NCBI GenBank assembly: GCA_964019135.1
Contig: OZ025256.1
Coordinates: forward strand, 14,380,334 to 14,444,333
DNA from: Arenicola marina
Taxonomy: Eukaryota > Annelida > Polychaeta > Arenicolidae
DNA length: 64,000 nt
Reading direction: 5' to 3'
The position numbers and the translations under genes are program-made. Shown here one piece after another: positions 21,579 to 32,838 of this stretch (its first letter is position 1; each line of letters starts with the position of its first letter). A model generated the notes under the pieces. It had not been told where the DNA came from, ran no database searches, and was given only the letters and a program-made list of their open reading frames with translations.

Positions 21579-23313
21579 GTAAGTTCAACGCCATTGACGC
21601 GAACAAAATCCTATATTATCACATCACCAAACGCAAAGTTTTAAGTAAATCATGATCACCATTTAATTCGTCTGTGATTAATCATTTCTGGGAATTAACT
21701 TGCCATTACGTCACTACCTGTATGCATTACTACGCGTATGGCGACTATGACTAGAAGCATATACATCAGATATTCTGATTAACAAATAAATGGACATATT
21801 TTATTTTATAATGAATACATGCTACATTTCAGTCCTTGGTTACTTGGTTATAATTCGTCGGTATACAGTACCATGGCTGAAATATTTATGTCATAATAAA
21901 TTCCTTGACGAGTTGATCTAATGTTACTGCCATTTCAGCCACACCTGGTTGAAGACATATTATCTTCATTATTTGAATTATATGTATTAAGCTATTATCC
22001 TAGGTCATTTATATTTTGTATTTTCATTTATCACTGACTGGGATTAAAATGTATTTGAATTACCCCTAAGATATTAGCATTATACATGTCTTAGCTATTT
22101 GGTGTCAGAGTGGGTGTCTAGCTTCTAATGTGTGGAGAATGCACTGATATGATATCCATTAACACATGGTTATTCCTTTTTGAAGAATTGTGGCAAGTGT
22201 TAATTAAATTAATTAATTTGGTTGATAATACAATTAAGGAATAGGACAGTGCTGATGTTATAATATTAGTACCAACATATTATTATGCGCCACAATATTC
22301 AGGAAGGCATGACCAGCAACAAGGTCTTGATAACACACCCTTTACTAGCATATTCACTTAACCGTATGCCATAGCGTTGATTTAGCACACCATGTCAATG
22401 TTATTTAACGCTGTGAGTTTGAGGTGATGACTTACAGTCTTTGCTAAGAATAATCGGTTTGAACACTTCGGGAACCTAATGAATATTGAACTCCGACCAA
22501 TACTTATTTCTAGGATCCAATGGTTCCCTAAACTTTATTAGTTTTTTACCTGGAAAGAGCTTATAAGAGTCGGAGGTCATTGGTCGAAAGGTTCCTAAAA
22601 GTGTCATCTGCTCATTTGGCAATTTGTCCACTAAGTCTTATAGATGGAGATTATGTAATTAGGTCCTTGTTGCATAACTATGCCTATGTCCTGTAGAATG
22701 AAGGGACATATATATTAAATATACTTTTGCCAGACATTTATTGTCTGGAAGCTTGGCCGTCTTGCGCGCTTGGCCATCCAAAAACGGACGCCGCTGCCGA
22801 CTGTTGCCGTTTAACATAACGTTATAAAAAAAGTCAGGCAAAGTGTCCTGTACATTTTTTAAGACAACATTATATTATATGTGGAAAATTGCTGTATGAG
22901 CAGCCTTGACCTTGCGCTTGTTTGATGGACATTGCAATAGGTGGCGCTGACTGCCATGAAACACCCGATAGACGCCTTTCGATGTCTTGCACTCTGATGA
23001 GCGTAATCGTGACACTTTATTATGATAATTAAATAATAATATAATAACAAGTTGGTGCAAATCACGGACATCGGAAAAATGCCGGATCAAAAGGCCCTGT
23101 GGTGTGTTCCATGACGTCATCAATGCGCGTCTCTGCGGCCGCTTCCCGCGGTTACCTGGCAACGAGTAGAGCGAGGGGTGTTGTGGGGAGGTTTTTTTTG
23201 TCGGATTTGTTGGTTTTTTTGGGGGGGAAAGGCAGGAATGTCCGAGTTAAAAGTCTCGTGTTTGATCATCTCGTCGCCTGGCTTGCATCTGTGCCTGTGT
23301 TCCTCCCTCTTAG

Positions 23314-23720
23314 GGGCCTTTCCGTGTCTCCAGATCAGCTTCGTCCTGCGCCGGGACGTCGGCTATTTCCTGATCCAGGTCTATGTCCCCAGTATCCTGA
23401 TTGTCATTCTGTCGTGGATATCATTCTGGATCAACGTGGATGCTATCCCGGCGCGCGTCACGCTGGGCTTGCTCACTGTCTTGACGGCGACGACGCAGAG
23501 CACGGGCGCCAACGCCTCCCTGCCACGTGTCTCCTACATCAAGGCCATCGACGTATGGATGTCCATGTGTCTCCTGTTCGTCTTCAGCGCCCTTGTGGAG
23601 TTTGCCGTCGTCAACGTCATATCCCGGAAAGGGGTGCGGACAGGGTCATCTAGACGGCGCCCCTTGCCGCCGCACACCCCCATTAAGCGACTCGAATATG
23701 ACGGCCAGTTGGTGGACCAG
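23314..23720 (+). CDS. Cys-loop anion channel subunit, alternative exon 7a (loop C end, M1-M3)
   Basis: A 407-bp exon between CCCTCTTAG and GTAGTT. It begins (G)[19 protein letters not shown], giving the second Cys of the loop C disulfide, then M1 ([20 protein letters not shown]), M2 ([20 protein letters not shown]), the M2-M3 linker [15 protein letters not shown]3 ([20 protein letters not shown]) and a basic, Pro-rich start of the cytoplasmic loop ending in Asp-Gln. Pro-Ala-Arg at the start of M2 is the anion-selectivity signature of glycine, GABA-A and GluCl channels. M2 position 6' is Leu and 2' is Thr. Phases match exons 7b and 7c. Vertebrate glycine receptors split this region over two exons; here it is one. 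Confidence 0.94.
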
Positions 23721-26082
23721 GTAGTTAGTTAGTGCACCACCCACCCCCCCCCCCCCGCCCCCCACACACACACTCCCGACCCGTCCGCTCGCTGAGACCA
23801 CCCCCCGCCACGCCCCGCCCCGCCCCGCCCCGCCCCGCCCCGCCCCGCCCATGATCACGTCGAATACGTATCATTCACCGCTATTCACGACCACTACCAT
23901 CACACACCGCCACTGCCACCACCGCTCTATCACCACCCCATTCGCGATGCGTCCGGAGAGGCGGGGCGGGTCGTATCCACTCGGCCTCTCCATTGACCCC
24001 AACGGTAGGCCGTATATAGATGCAGACCATGGATGTCGTCGACCAACGGGCAGGACAAGCATGTGACGTCACGTCAGTTTTAATGACGTCACAGTGATCT
24101 AGCCAATGAACGCGCGCCATCGCTAATCAACACTTGGGTCCATTTGAGGGACTCTCTGCAAAGAGTCTTTTAAATGAGCCCAACTAGTAGCTGGCATATA
24201 TTTATGAAATTAGCGTATTATTTTCTTTCATTTTAAGTCATTTTACACGTATTATATATGAAAAAAAAGCTACGTGGGTTTTGCCGATGAAATGTCAAGT
24301 CCCTACTAAATTCGAAAATAGTGTAATATTATCTAAATTACATCGGTTTCCGTGCAAATGAAGGAAAGGCGTAAAACAAAGCAGGGTGCCACTCTGTCGA
24401 AGGGTTCGGGTATATATACGGGTCTTTTTTTTGCCGATCTTTTTAATTCCTTCCGGCTTCTGATCTGCTATTCGATGTTCTCTATTCCATGCTCTTACTA
24501 TCTCTGCCCCCTTTTTATCTTGGAATCCGGCCTTTGCTGCCATTGCTAAGATTTTGCATTTAAATCGGCATTTTCCGTTGATCGCTTCCTTCATTTTATC
24601 TCCGGTGTTTTGGTTTCATTTTAGATGTTTACTTGTTGTTCCTACCGTACGTCCAGTTCTGTCCGCCGCGTTCGCACTTACAAATCACTCGCGCTGCATT
24701 CTGGGACATCGTTCGCCATATCTACCCCCAGCCTGCTACATGTATATCTCGCCTTGTTTACAATGTCATCTTGATAAGTCGTCAAGCTTTTCTTCTTTCT
24801 TTCAGAGGACAGTCATGATTATCTCTGGGAACTCCTTGTCATCTTCCTCGAATTCTCTCTAACTATCTTTCTTTCGTCAAGGATCTCGGCCCTGTTCTCG
24901 TTTCTTGAGGAGTTTTGTGTTATCATGATGATCGGGTCAGTTATCGGGTATTGCCGTGGTACATGCCGTAGTTTTGGCGCTTAATTGCCGCGCGTGTACC
25001 GCCCAAGACTCTGGCTTACACATGGGCACTGTGTCGCCGCGGAACAGCGTTCTCAGTAGCATTCTTGTCCACAGGTGGCGCTTTTGGCGATTGCTTTTTC
25101 GTTTGTTTGTTTTTCCACTCTCATGGTACATACTCGGCGCAGGATACTCTAATCATCGTCTTGCACTGCATGGACAGAATGACTAACATAGGCCTGTTCT
25201 TTACTCGATGTCTTTCAAGTAGAACCCTCCTTCTTCTTCTTCGCCTCCCTGACCCTACTAATAAGGATTGTCACACATCAAACATGTAGATTTGCACTCA
25301 ATTGTTGTATGCAGTGAGACCCATTATGACACATGTCTTCCCCGGGGTCTTATTACTTGCTTTGAAACCAACACGCTCAGCTGTTTGACTTTTTGCAAAC
25401 AAATATTACAATGTTTTTTATATTCAGGACATTTTGTAGAGTGCCTATTTTATGTCTCACTCTTCAAATTTATTGCAGATGTTTGATATATATTAATGAT
25501 ATATATATATTATACGGGGTTTCGATATATAATAAGCACTTTAATTATTCCTTCTTTTTTTATTTCTCCTTTTCATTTTTCTCAATCATGGATACAACTT
25601 TTAGGTAAATTTCTTTACACTTCATATCAGGGACTGCGAGGGTATTTTTCAGCGATTACATTTTTAACCCTTAATCTTTTATGCGGCCTTCCTGCAATTA
25701 TAGCAGTGATGTTGATATCAATGTCGCGGGAAGGGATTGGGGAAGGATATTGAGTTCATTTTGTTGAAAAAAACCGGGAATAGTAATTTGGCAACAGCCT
25801 ATCGCGGAAATAGCTCTAACCAGATCTTGCAATTTAACAAATTTGCTGCTCATGGTCGGGTTACATTCCCTATCGCTCACCGTGCAGCCCCTATCCTCTC
25901 AAATGTGAAATACCCCAGTTATTTATATCTAAAGACATCGCCACATGTTGTATTTCCAGGACGCCTCCCATTTTCCCAATAATCTATCAATTTAATTTTC
26001 TGGCTGACCTCTCAACTGTCTGCCTTCTCTTGTAAGCTATCCCCGTTTTTTTTGTCTCTCTCTCTCTCTCTCTTCTTAATAG
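23721..26082 (+). other. Intron between exons 7a and 7b
   Basis: It holds a C-rich segment with a (CGCCC)n pentamer array at about 23807-23850, two TGACGTCA sites (24064, 24083), a (TA)n tract near 25490-25510 and a TC-rich polypyrimidine tract just before the exon 7b acceptor. No further channel exon copy was seen. Confidence 0.6.
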
Positions 26083-26477
26083 GCGCCTTCCCCTGCCTCT
26101 CCGTTGAGTTTGTCCTGCGTAGAGAGATCGGCTACTTCCTGATCCAGATTTACATCCCGAGTATATTGATAGTGATTCTATCCTGGGTCTCCTTCTGGAT
26201 CAACATTGACGCTATTCCGGCTCGCGTCACGTTCGGTCTGCTCACTGTGCTGACCACCACCACTATGAGCACTGGCGCGAACGCCTCCCTGCCACGTGTC
26301 TCCTACGTCAAGGCCATCGACGTATGGATGTCCATGTGTCTCGTGTTCGTCTTCATTGCCCTCTTGGAGTTCGCCGTGGTCAATGTGATCTCTCGCAAGG
26401 GGGCGCGCACGGTGAACCCGGTCCGGCGACCTCCTCCGCCAATGCAACGCCTGGGGCCCGAGGGCGGCCTCGACCAG
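26083..26477 (+). CDS. Cys-loop anion channel subunit, alternative exon 7b (loop C end, M1-M3)
   Basis: A 395-bp exon between TTCTTAATAG and GTAGCC. It encodes (G)[20 protein letters not shown]1 ([20 protein letters not shown]), M2 ([20 protein letters not shown]), the linker [15 protein letters not shown]3 ([20 protein letters not shown]), and a short loop ending GGLDQ. Compared with 7a it has Phe at M2 3', Thr at 11' and Met at 14', and a shorter Pro-rich tail. It has the same entry and exit phases as 7a and 7c. Splicing 7a directly to 7b puts 7b out of frame with an early stop. Parts of the M2-M3 and M3 coding DNA are identical to 7a and 7c at synonymous sites, pointing to gene conversion. 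Confidence 0.94.
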
Positions 26478-28578
26478 GTAGCCACGCCACCAGCATAATA
26501 ATATTATAATATATATATATCTAAACCAAGCAACCAACCCACCCACTGACCCACCAAGGATCTTTTGCCGATCCCATGTTCCCACTCATCTTCCCCTTCC
26601 CCCTAACTATCCCTCTTCTTCAATACAATATTGCTCACCCCTACCGCCACCCCCCCCCCCCCCGCCACTTCGTTCCTTCCACCACCCCGTCACTACCCCT
26701 TAGGAAATATGGCCTTCTTCTTCTTCGCTCCAGCCTGTCTCCACCCCTGCCCTTCCCCTCGTGTTCAGGCCGCGATGGTCTCGGACGTTATCTTGCACTG
26801 AACAAGCCCCCAGGGCTGCCGTTCCTCCTGTTCATTGGTGTTAACGGTAGAGTTGTCATAGCTCAATGTCTTTTTTATATGACTCGCACGTTTTGCACTA
26901 TGTTTTTTCCCTTTTTTCTGTTCTCTCTTGGTTTTGGTTTATTTCTCCCGCTCTTTTGTTTTCTACCCTTCAACAACAGAATACTTAATTCAACGTTCAA
27001 GGACACGCCAAGTACTTACTTATACAATTACTGCACACTACACAATAACTATTAGCATGCAGCTCGCTTCGCTAGTTCGCACTAAACTACAAATTGGTTC
27101 CTCCATAACTTTAACAAATGACATTCCAAATGACCTTCCCAAGTCACGTGACCATGCTTGGTGGTGCGCTATTGGTGTCTGGCCTCGTTTTGATCTTTGC
27201 TATCTCTCCACCTCGTCCTATGGAGATCCTTGCTTCAGTATTAACTTGTTACTAACCTGTGTCGGGCTGTGTATTCCCGGTGAGCTTCGCGCGTGCGCAT
27301 TGCAAGTGCGCATCGGCTTGGCTTTCCCACATTGTTCCCGCTCCCTATATGATCCTGGTGAGTGGATTTGTCAACCATTGCCCAATCCATATACGGCCAC
27401 CTCTTTGATGCCACGAACATCAACAGAACTAAAACCTAACTATTTTCTTTCGTCGATCTTACCCGGTTTCTGCATTGGGCAATACTCCTGTGTTTGACCC
27501 TGTATTCATCCCGCTGTCCCAGTGGGGTCCCTTGCCTCGCTGTAGCCCGCGTGTGTCTCTTGTGGTCTGAAGCATTGGTCGAGGCTGCCATTCCATCAGC
27601 CGGACTCCGGACTCCGGTGTAGTCCGTACACAGACAACCAATGGTCAAAGCACCCAAAACAGTACTAGTAACGCCGCCACGTATTCACGTTTTTGTTCCC
27701 ATGGCGACTGTAAGGCTATTCCTAGTACGTCGTGGTTCTGAGGCCGATTTTGTGGTTTCTCCCGGAACCAGGGAACTCCCACGCTGAGTTGATAAGCAGG
27801 CGGCTGAGCAGCGGGTCGAAAGGTCGTGGGTTCGCGCCCCCGTTGCACTTGCCTCTCGGACATGTTTCATCCGGACCCCATTGCCATTGTCTCTGGATGT
27901 TTATTGGCCTAGTCTGTGCGAAATACAACAGTGCCCTAAACCAACAACATCTCATTTTTCTCTGCGTCTCCTTTTCTCATAGTGGTAGTTTCTCATTGGT
28001 CAGTGCGTGAGCCAATCACGACGTCGTGTCTCGCTGCCATCGGGTGGCGCTTCCGATCAGCTGCGATCTGTTGTCTTCCATGATGACTGATTGCTCCCTC
28101 CCTCTCGAACCTCCAAGCGGTCCGTTATTTAGCTGCTCCTCCAAGCCTCGTCCAGCCCAGGGTGGGGATTGGGTGTTTCGGTTTCGGAATTAGGCACAGA
28201 TGCAAGTAGTAAGGCTTCGAGAAATTGTGACCGGGTGGTTGTGGGATTGATAATCATACGCGAGACTCTCTGCCTTGAGGGTCTTTCTTTCCTAATCCGT
28301 TTGGCCTTTGCTTCCTCTTTCAGAAGCAATGGCTGCCTCAATAGGCAACTGACCGCACATCTGTCGTCTGTCTGTCTGTCTATCTATCTATCGATCTATC
28401 TATATATGCATTTATCTATTCCCCCCATCCAGAGACCGGGGATTGTGCTACCGTGCGTCTTCGTCATCGTCCCCCACGTAGAGCCGGAAGCTCCATAATA
28501 ATAACACTGATTATACGTTGTCTATTTGACTTTTGAGTCACTGTGTAATGTGTCCTTGGTCTGCCTCTCTCGCTACAG
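26478..28578 (+). other. Intron between exons 7b and 7c
   Basis: It contains a short (TA)n, a poly(C) run near 26648-26660, a tRNA-derived SINE head (27783-27842) and a TCTA microsatellite near 28375-28405. A 189-codon open frame at 26928-27497 shows no protein family signature and is treated as chance. Confidence 0.55.
27783..27842 (+). repeat. tRNA-derived SINE head
   Basis: An A-box-like CTGAGTTGATAAGC and a B-box-like GTGGGTTCGCGCCC occur at tRNA-like spacing. The B-box region resembles that of the - strand fragment at 3605-3672. The cloverleaf is incomplete. Similarity to other copies suggests a SINE family, whose 3' body probably extends to about 27930. Confidence 0.5.
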
Positions 28579-28991
28579 GCGCTTTCCCTTGCTTGGAAAT
28601 AGATTTCTACTTGGCCCGGGATATAGGGTTTTTTCTGATCCAAGTCTATGTGCCCACGATCCTGATCGTTATCCTATCATGGGTCTCCTTCTGGATCAAC
28701 GTGGAGGCAACCCCGGCCCGCGTGTCGCTGGGGCTGCTCACTGTGCTGACCACGACCACCATGAGCACCGGGGTGAACCAAAACCTGCCGCGTGTCTCCT
28801 ACGTCAAGGCCATCGACGTATGGATGTCCATGTGTCTCATCTTTGTCTTCGTGGGGCTCTTGGAGTTCGCGGTGGTCAACGTCATGTCGCGCAAAGAGGC
28901 CAAAGCTATGAAGAGAGCGGCGGCGGCCGCCGCGCCCCCACCCCCACCCCCCCTCAGGCGGGATGTGGAGCAGGGATGCCCAATGGACCAG
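28579..28991 (+). CDS. Cys-loop anion channel subunit, alternative exon 7c (loop C end, M1-M3)
   Basis: A 413-bp exon between TCGCTACAG and GTACTA. It encodes (G)AFPCLEIDFYLARDIGFFL, M1 ([20 protein letters not shown]), M2 ([20 protein letters not shown]), the linker [16 protein letters not shown]3 (VWMSMCLIFVFVGLLEFAVV) and a loop with six Ala and six Pro in runs, ending Met-Asp-Gln. It is the most diverged of the three copies: Ser at M2 2', Glu-Ala-Thr before PAR, and a different M2-M3 linker (VNQN in place of ANAS), which is a gating and allosteric region. Phases equal those of 7a and 7b. Splicing 7b to 7c creates a stop after seven codons. Confidence 0.93.
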
Positions 28992-31900
28992 GTACTATAT
29001 AATCCCCCTACTTCCTTCCCTCTCTCCCTCCAAACCCCCTGTCTCCCCCCTGCCCCCAGCAAGCATACAACACGAATCAATCCTACACTAATGCCACGGC
29101 ATCACAGCCGCCCTGCTGCGCTATGCTTTCCTAACACCACCCCGCCCCCCCCCCCCCCGCTCCCGTCCCTTGTAATCCCCTTGAAATGTCCGCATCATGT
29201 CAATTGTACTATTCGCTATGCTACATGGACCTACTTAGCAGTGACTACCCCTTAGTCCTCGGCATTCAAGTCTCCATGCATCACGACATTACGATATAAT
29301 GTTATTGTACACGTGGCGTAACAGCCGCATGGTCAGAGTCAGTGTAGATCTATAGTTCCTTTCTAAATAATGCTTGACAGGAGCAACAACCCTGTAAGAC
29401 CCAATATAATTAGACTTTATGAAAGCTTCAAGTGAATCCTTCGTTCTCGTGAAGCTATATGGCCTTCTGGACGTTATTGAACACCATTATGCACATTTTA
29501 CATAACACACAACATGTACATCATCGGTACAATTTCTTTCTGACTATTTTTCCTGAAAAGGAAAACAAGATAGAGATATTTTGGTTCCCCAGTCTGAATC
29601 TAAACGTCAATTGCATAATGTCTTTTTCTGTATGACAACGACACGATGCCATTGCCCACGGCTCTGTCACCCTCTTATCCTCATTTCAACTGCTAACTGT
29701 TCCCTTCCTTCCGTTGCACTTAATGTTTCGTTGGCATGTAGCGAACATTTGTTCTGCACAGTTTTTTCGTAACCTAGGACACGGAATGTGGGGATGCGCA
29801 GAACGCAATGTCCCAGTTATATCGATCGCTGTACGTGAAAATGCTATAATATGTTACGTATCGACTTAGCATGGAATCGGCCTGCGGTATGCAATCGCCG
29901 ACCATTTTACCAAGCAGCTCCAACTCACGATGTTTAGTCTGATTGGCTTTAACCGATAAGTATACCACGTGTGTAGACTTGTTTCACCGAAGCTATTGAG
30001 TAAGATATGCACGTCTTTTTTTGTCTTGTATAGATAGTGCGGAAGAAACTCCCAATAGTACAATCGTATTTACAATGGGAATAGGTTAGCTCCGTAATAC
30101 ACGACAGACACACCAAACGCTATCTCTCTGGTACACCTCAATAATATGAGAAATCGTATTTGCTCTATTGCAGACGAAGAATCAATTTAGTATTTGCTGT
30201 TTAAAAGTAAGTTGCCTAACCACTACGTGTTGGAGCCATGACCGGCTTGGGATGTCCGTTCGTCTCTGTACTAACTAAAGCTATCATTTGGCTGCCCACT
30301 GTTTCCCTTAATAATGGCTTCTCATTCTCTCCACTGGAGCTCTATTCACTCGCGCAAGTCACTACTCTCCATCTCAATGCTCTTGCTCTTCACGTCTGGC
30401 ATTTTGCGGCACCACGTAATGGAATATTGCTGGATATGAGATGTCTTACCATGCAACATATATGGCAATGTTCAATCTTGGCGATATAGTCTGGCGGGTG
30501 GGTCATGTTTAAAGCTATTTCCGCGGGCATCAAATATTTTTGCGTGGACGGTGGACGGGTGAACAATATAATGATTGTGTCTTTAGTGCACAGTAATCGC
30601 ATCAAGGAATACAATCCATGAGTTAATTTATCATGCAAGGAGATCAATAACAACGAGATAGCACACGCTTTCAGGAATAGTGTGATAGCCGTATACATGC
30701 TTCCTTTTTGCAAGAGATATTGTAATGCGCCAGACGACAGATCACTTCGTTAGATCTTCGATCAATGAATATCTTTTTCATAGTGATCTTCAACAATTCT
30801 CTGCATGTTCTATGCGTTCCACCACCTATGACCTGCTTGCTTTGGTGGGTCATGTCTCCTATGGTGTCCAAAACTGAAGCCGCATCCATGTTGCCTTGAT
30901 TACATGACCTTAAGTTACATGCCTTAGCCGTAGTCTGTATCTTAGATGCATCCGCCCATTGTACCAGGTGCTTTCCCAATCCCGTTCTGTTGTTCTGTAT
31001 TGTAGTACGGGGACATTTTATCACGCATCGCCAAAATATTGGGTCACATAGATTTCGTGACCATCTTTTTCAAAGACGATATATCAGAGCAAAATGAAGT
31101 GCAAGATTAAAATGACTACTGGTACAAGAAGGTGCAAGTACTACGAAGCAACGAGCCGACTACAGTTCGTCCCACTCGTATGAACTGTGCGTAGCTTGTG
31201 CGTGCTCCAGGCTTGACCAAATGCCTCATCCGTCCGAGTAGGTTATAACAAAATGTTAGCGGAGTTACAGCAGAAAAGCAAATGGCTACAATATTACACC
31301 AGGCTCTCAATTTCTGGATTGCTGGACAAACATGTCTTGATTTGTGTTCATATGCGCCGACATTAGGATAGCACATGCCTAATAGCATTGTCGAAAAATG
31401 GCAAATCTCTATTCTAGATCAACATCCAGCTTGTATCAGGTCAGGTTGTCTATATGTAAACCGATTAAAAATGCAGAGCCATAATAACATCCACTCGGAC
31501 AGATCACGCATTAGGACCGATCTGGAGTGCACACCCATCGTGGCAACATTGATGTGGCTGCTATGTACATATACATCATATTATATGAACTTCAAGCTAA
31601 CTCGGTATGAATATCTGTAATTATATATATGAGACACTTTATAAATATCTTAACCTATTTAACTTGTATCTACATTGTTTGCCAAGGCCGGTATTCCTGG
31701 AATACACACACGAAAGCCGCAGTTACAATGTCCATGTATTTGTCGTTCCGTATTTTAGTCAAGTTCTATACCAGATGTTTATCTACCTCATGGTTCACTT
31801 TCTTCAACTTTGACCCTCATCAAAGTGCCTTTCGACACTTTTCCTTCTCAGGATCTCTCTTTAATGGGGCGCGTGTAATATCTGCCTCAATTTCTATCTG

Positions 31901-32655
31901 CTGCTGAAACGCTTTTATATCTCGCAACTTCCTGAGAGCTTTAAGTCTGCACCCCATGACCTTCTTGGCCTATGGTCACTTGACAATCTAAGTTTGATTT
32001 CCTCAATAGTTGGTTTCTTTGGACAAAAAGCAAGTGGCACCTTTTTTAAAAATACCTATCGCGATCAATTTGGCCCTTAACAACGTATGCGTGCTAAATC
32101 AGACGTAGCTGAATGTAATGTTTAATTTGCTTTACACGTTTGCATGAGTTTTAGCTGTGCACGAACCCCATTTGTTGTTTCTTGATTTCGTATTTTGCGG
32201 ATAGATAGTGTAGCAAACTCACGTGTCCTTGACCTTGGGGCAGAAGCAGAAGGCCAGAAATATAGATAAAATGACGCCGAACAAATGTTCCCCTAATTTT
32301 CGTACCACTCGTCGATCTTATTGATTGCATAACGTATGCCTAACCGGTGGGGAATGCCCCTTATGGGAAAATAAGGTTAAACGCTTTTAATCATTTAAAA
32401 AAAAAATCATTTATGTTTAAGCACAACTTATTGTAATATGGCATAAGGTCTTATATAATGATATATTCATAACATGTATATATATATTTAGTCTACAATG
32501 AGTTTCTATTTGCTTCTCGGGTCTAATATTAACATGTGGTAGGTTTGGCAGCGGTCAGGGTGTCCAGTGACCCGTGTTGTTTATTTAGCCTGGATTGGCC
32601 CCCTGTGTTCTTGTACAGCCATATTACCACGTGTCTAAAATGCTTCACTTTGCAG
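28992..32655 (+). other. Last intron of the channel gene
   Basis: It is mostly AT-rich DNA, with a poly(C) run near 29146-29158. A CCCCCAG acceptor-like site near 29060 is followed by an in-frame peptide of 24 residues and a stop. It has no M4 and no family match, so it was not called. No fourth copy of exon 7 was seen. Confidence 0.5.
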
Positions 32656-32838
32656 ATAAATATAGTAGAGAATGGCACGGAGCGGACGCCGCCGACACCG
32701 CAACGTGGAGACATGGAGGGCAAACACAAAGCGAGGAAAATCGACAAGATTTCCCGGAAAATGTTCCCCCTCGCTTTCCTTCTCTTCAACATTGTGTATT
32801 GGATAGCCTACGGGGTGCCAAGCCAAGCTGGCGAATAA
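32656..32838 (+). CDS. Cys-loop anion channel subunit, last exon (M3-M4 loop and M4)
   Basis: The exon begins after ACTTTGCAG at phase 0, matching the Asp-Gln ends of exons 7a, 7b and 7c, and runs to a TAA at 32836-32838. It encodes INIVENGTERTPPTPQRGD, a basic stretch KHKARKIDKISRKMFPLAF and M4 (FPLAFLLFNIVYWIAYG) with a short extracellular tail VPSQAGE. The AKKIDKISR-like motif before M4 is a hallmark of glycine receptors and relatives. The whole M3-M4 loop is only about 70 residues. It is constant for all isoforms; skipping exon 7 entirely would read it out of frame and remove M4. No AATAAA was found close downstream. Confidence 0.93.
   Translation: MNIVENGTERTPPTPQRGDMEGKHKARKIDKISRKMFPLAFLLFNIVYWIAYGVPSQAGE

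Noticed and set aside
26767-26860. Possible alternative exon after GTGTTCAG downstream of exon 7b
   Set aside because: In the phase set by exon 7b it stops after about ten codons and carries no channel motif.
26928-27497. 189-codon open frame on the + strand
   Set aside because: It lies in the intron between exons 7b and 7c, has mixed composition and no motif, and its length is compatible with chance.
29060-29135. Possible extra exon after CCCCCAG following exon 7c (QAYNTNQSYTNATASQPP)
   Set aside because: It would leave an intron of only about 67 bp and end at a stop without M4; no homology to channel loops.
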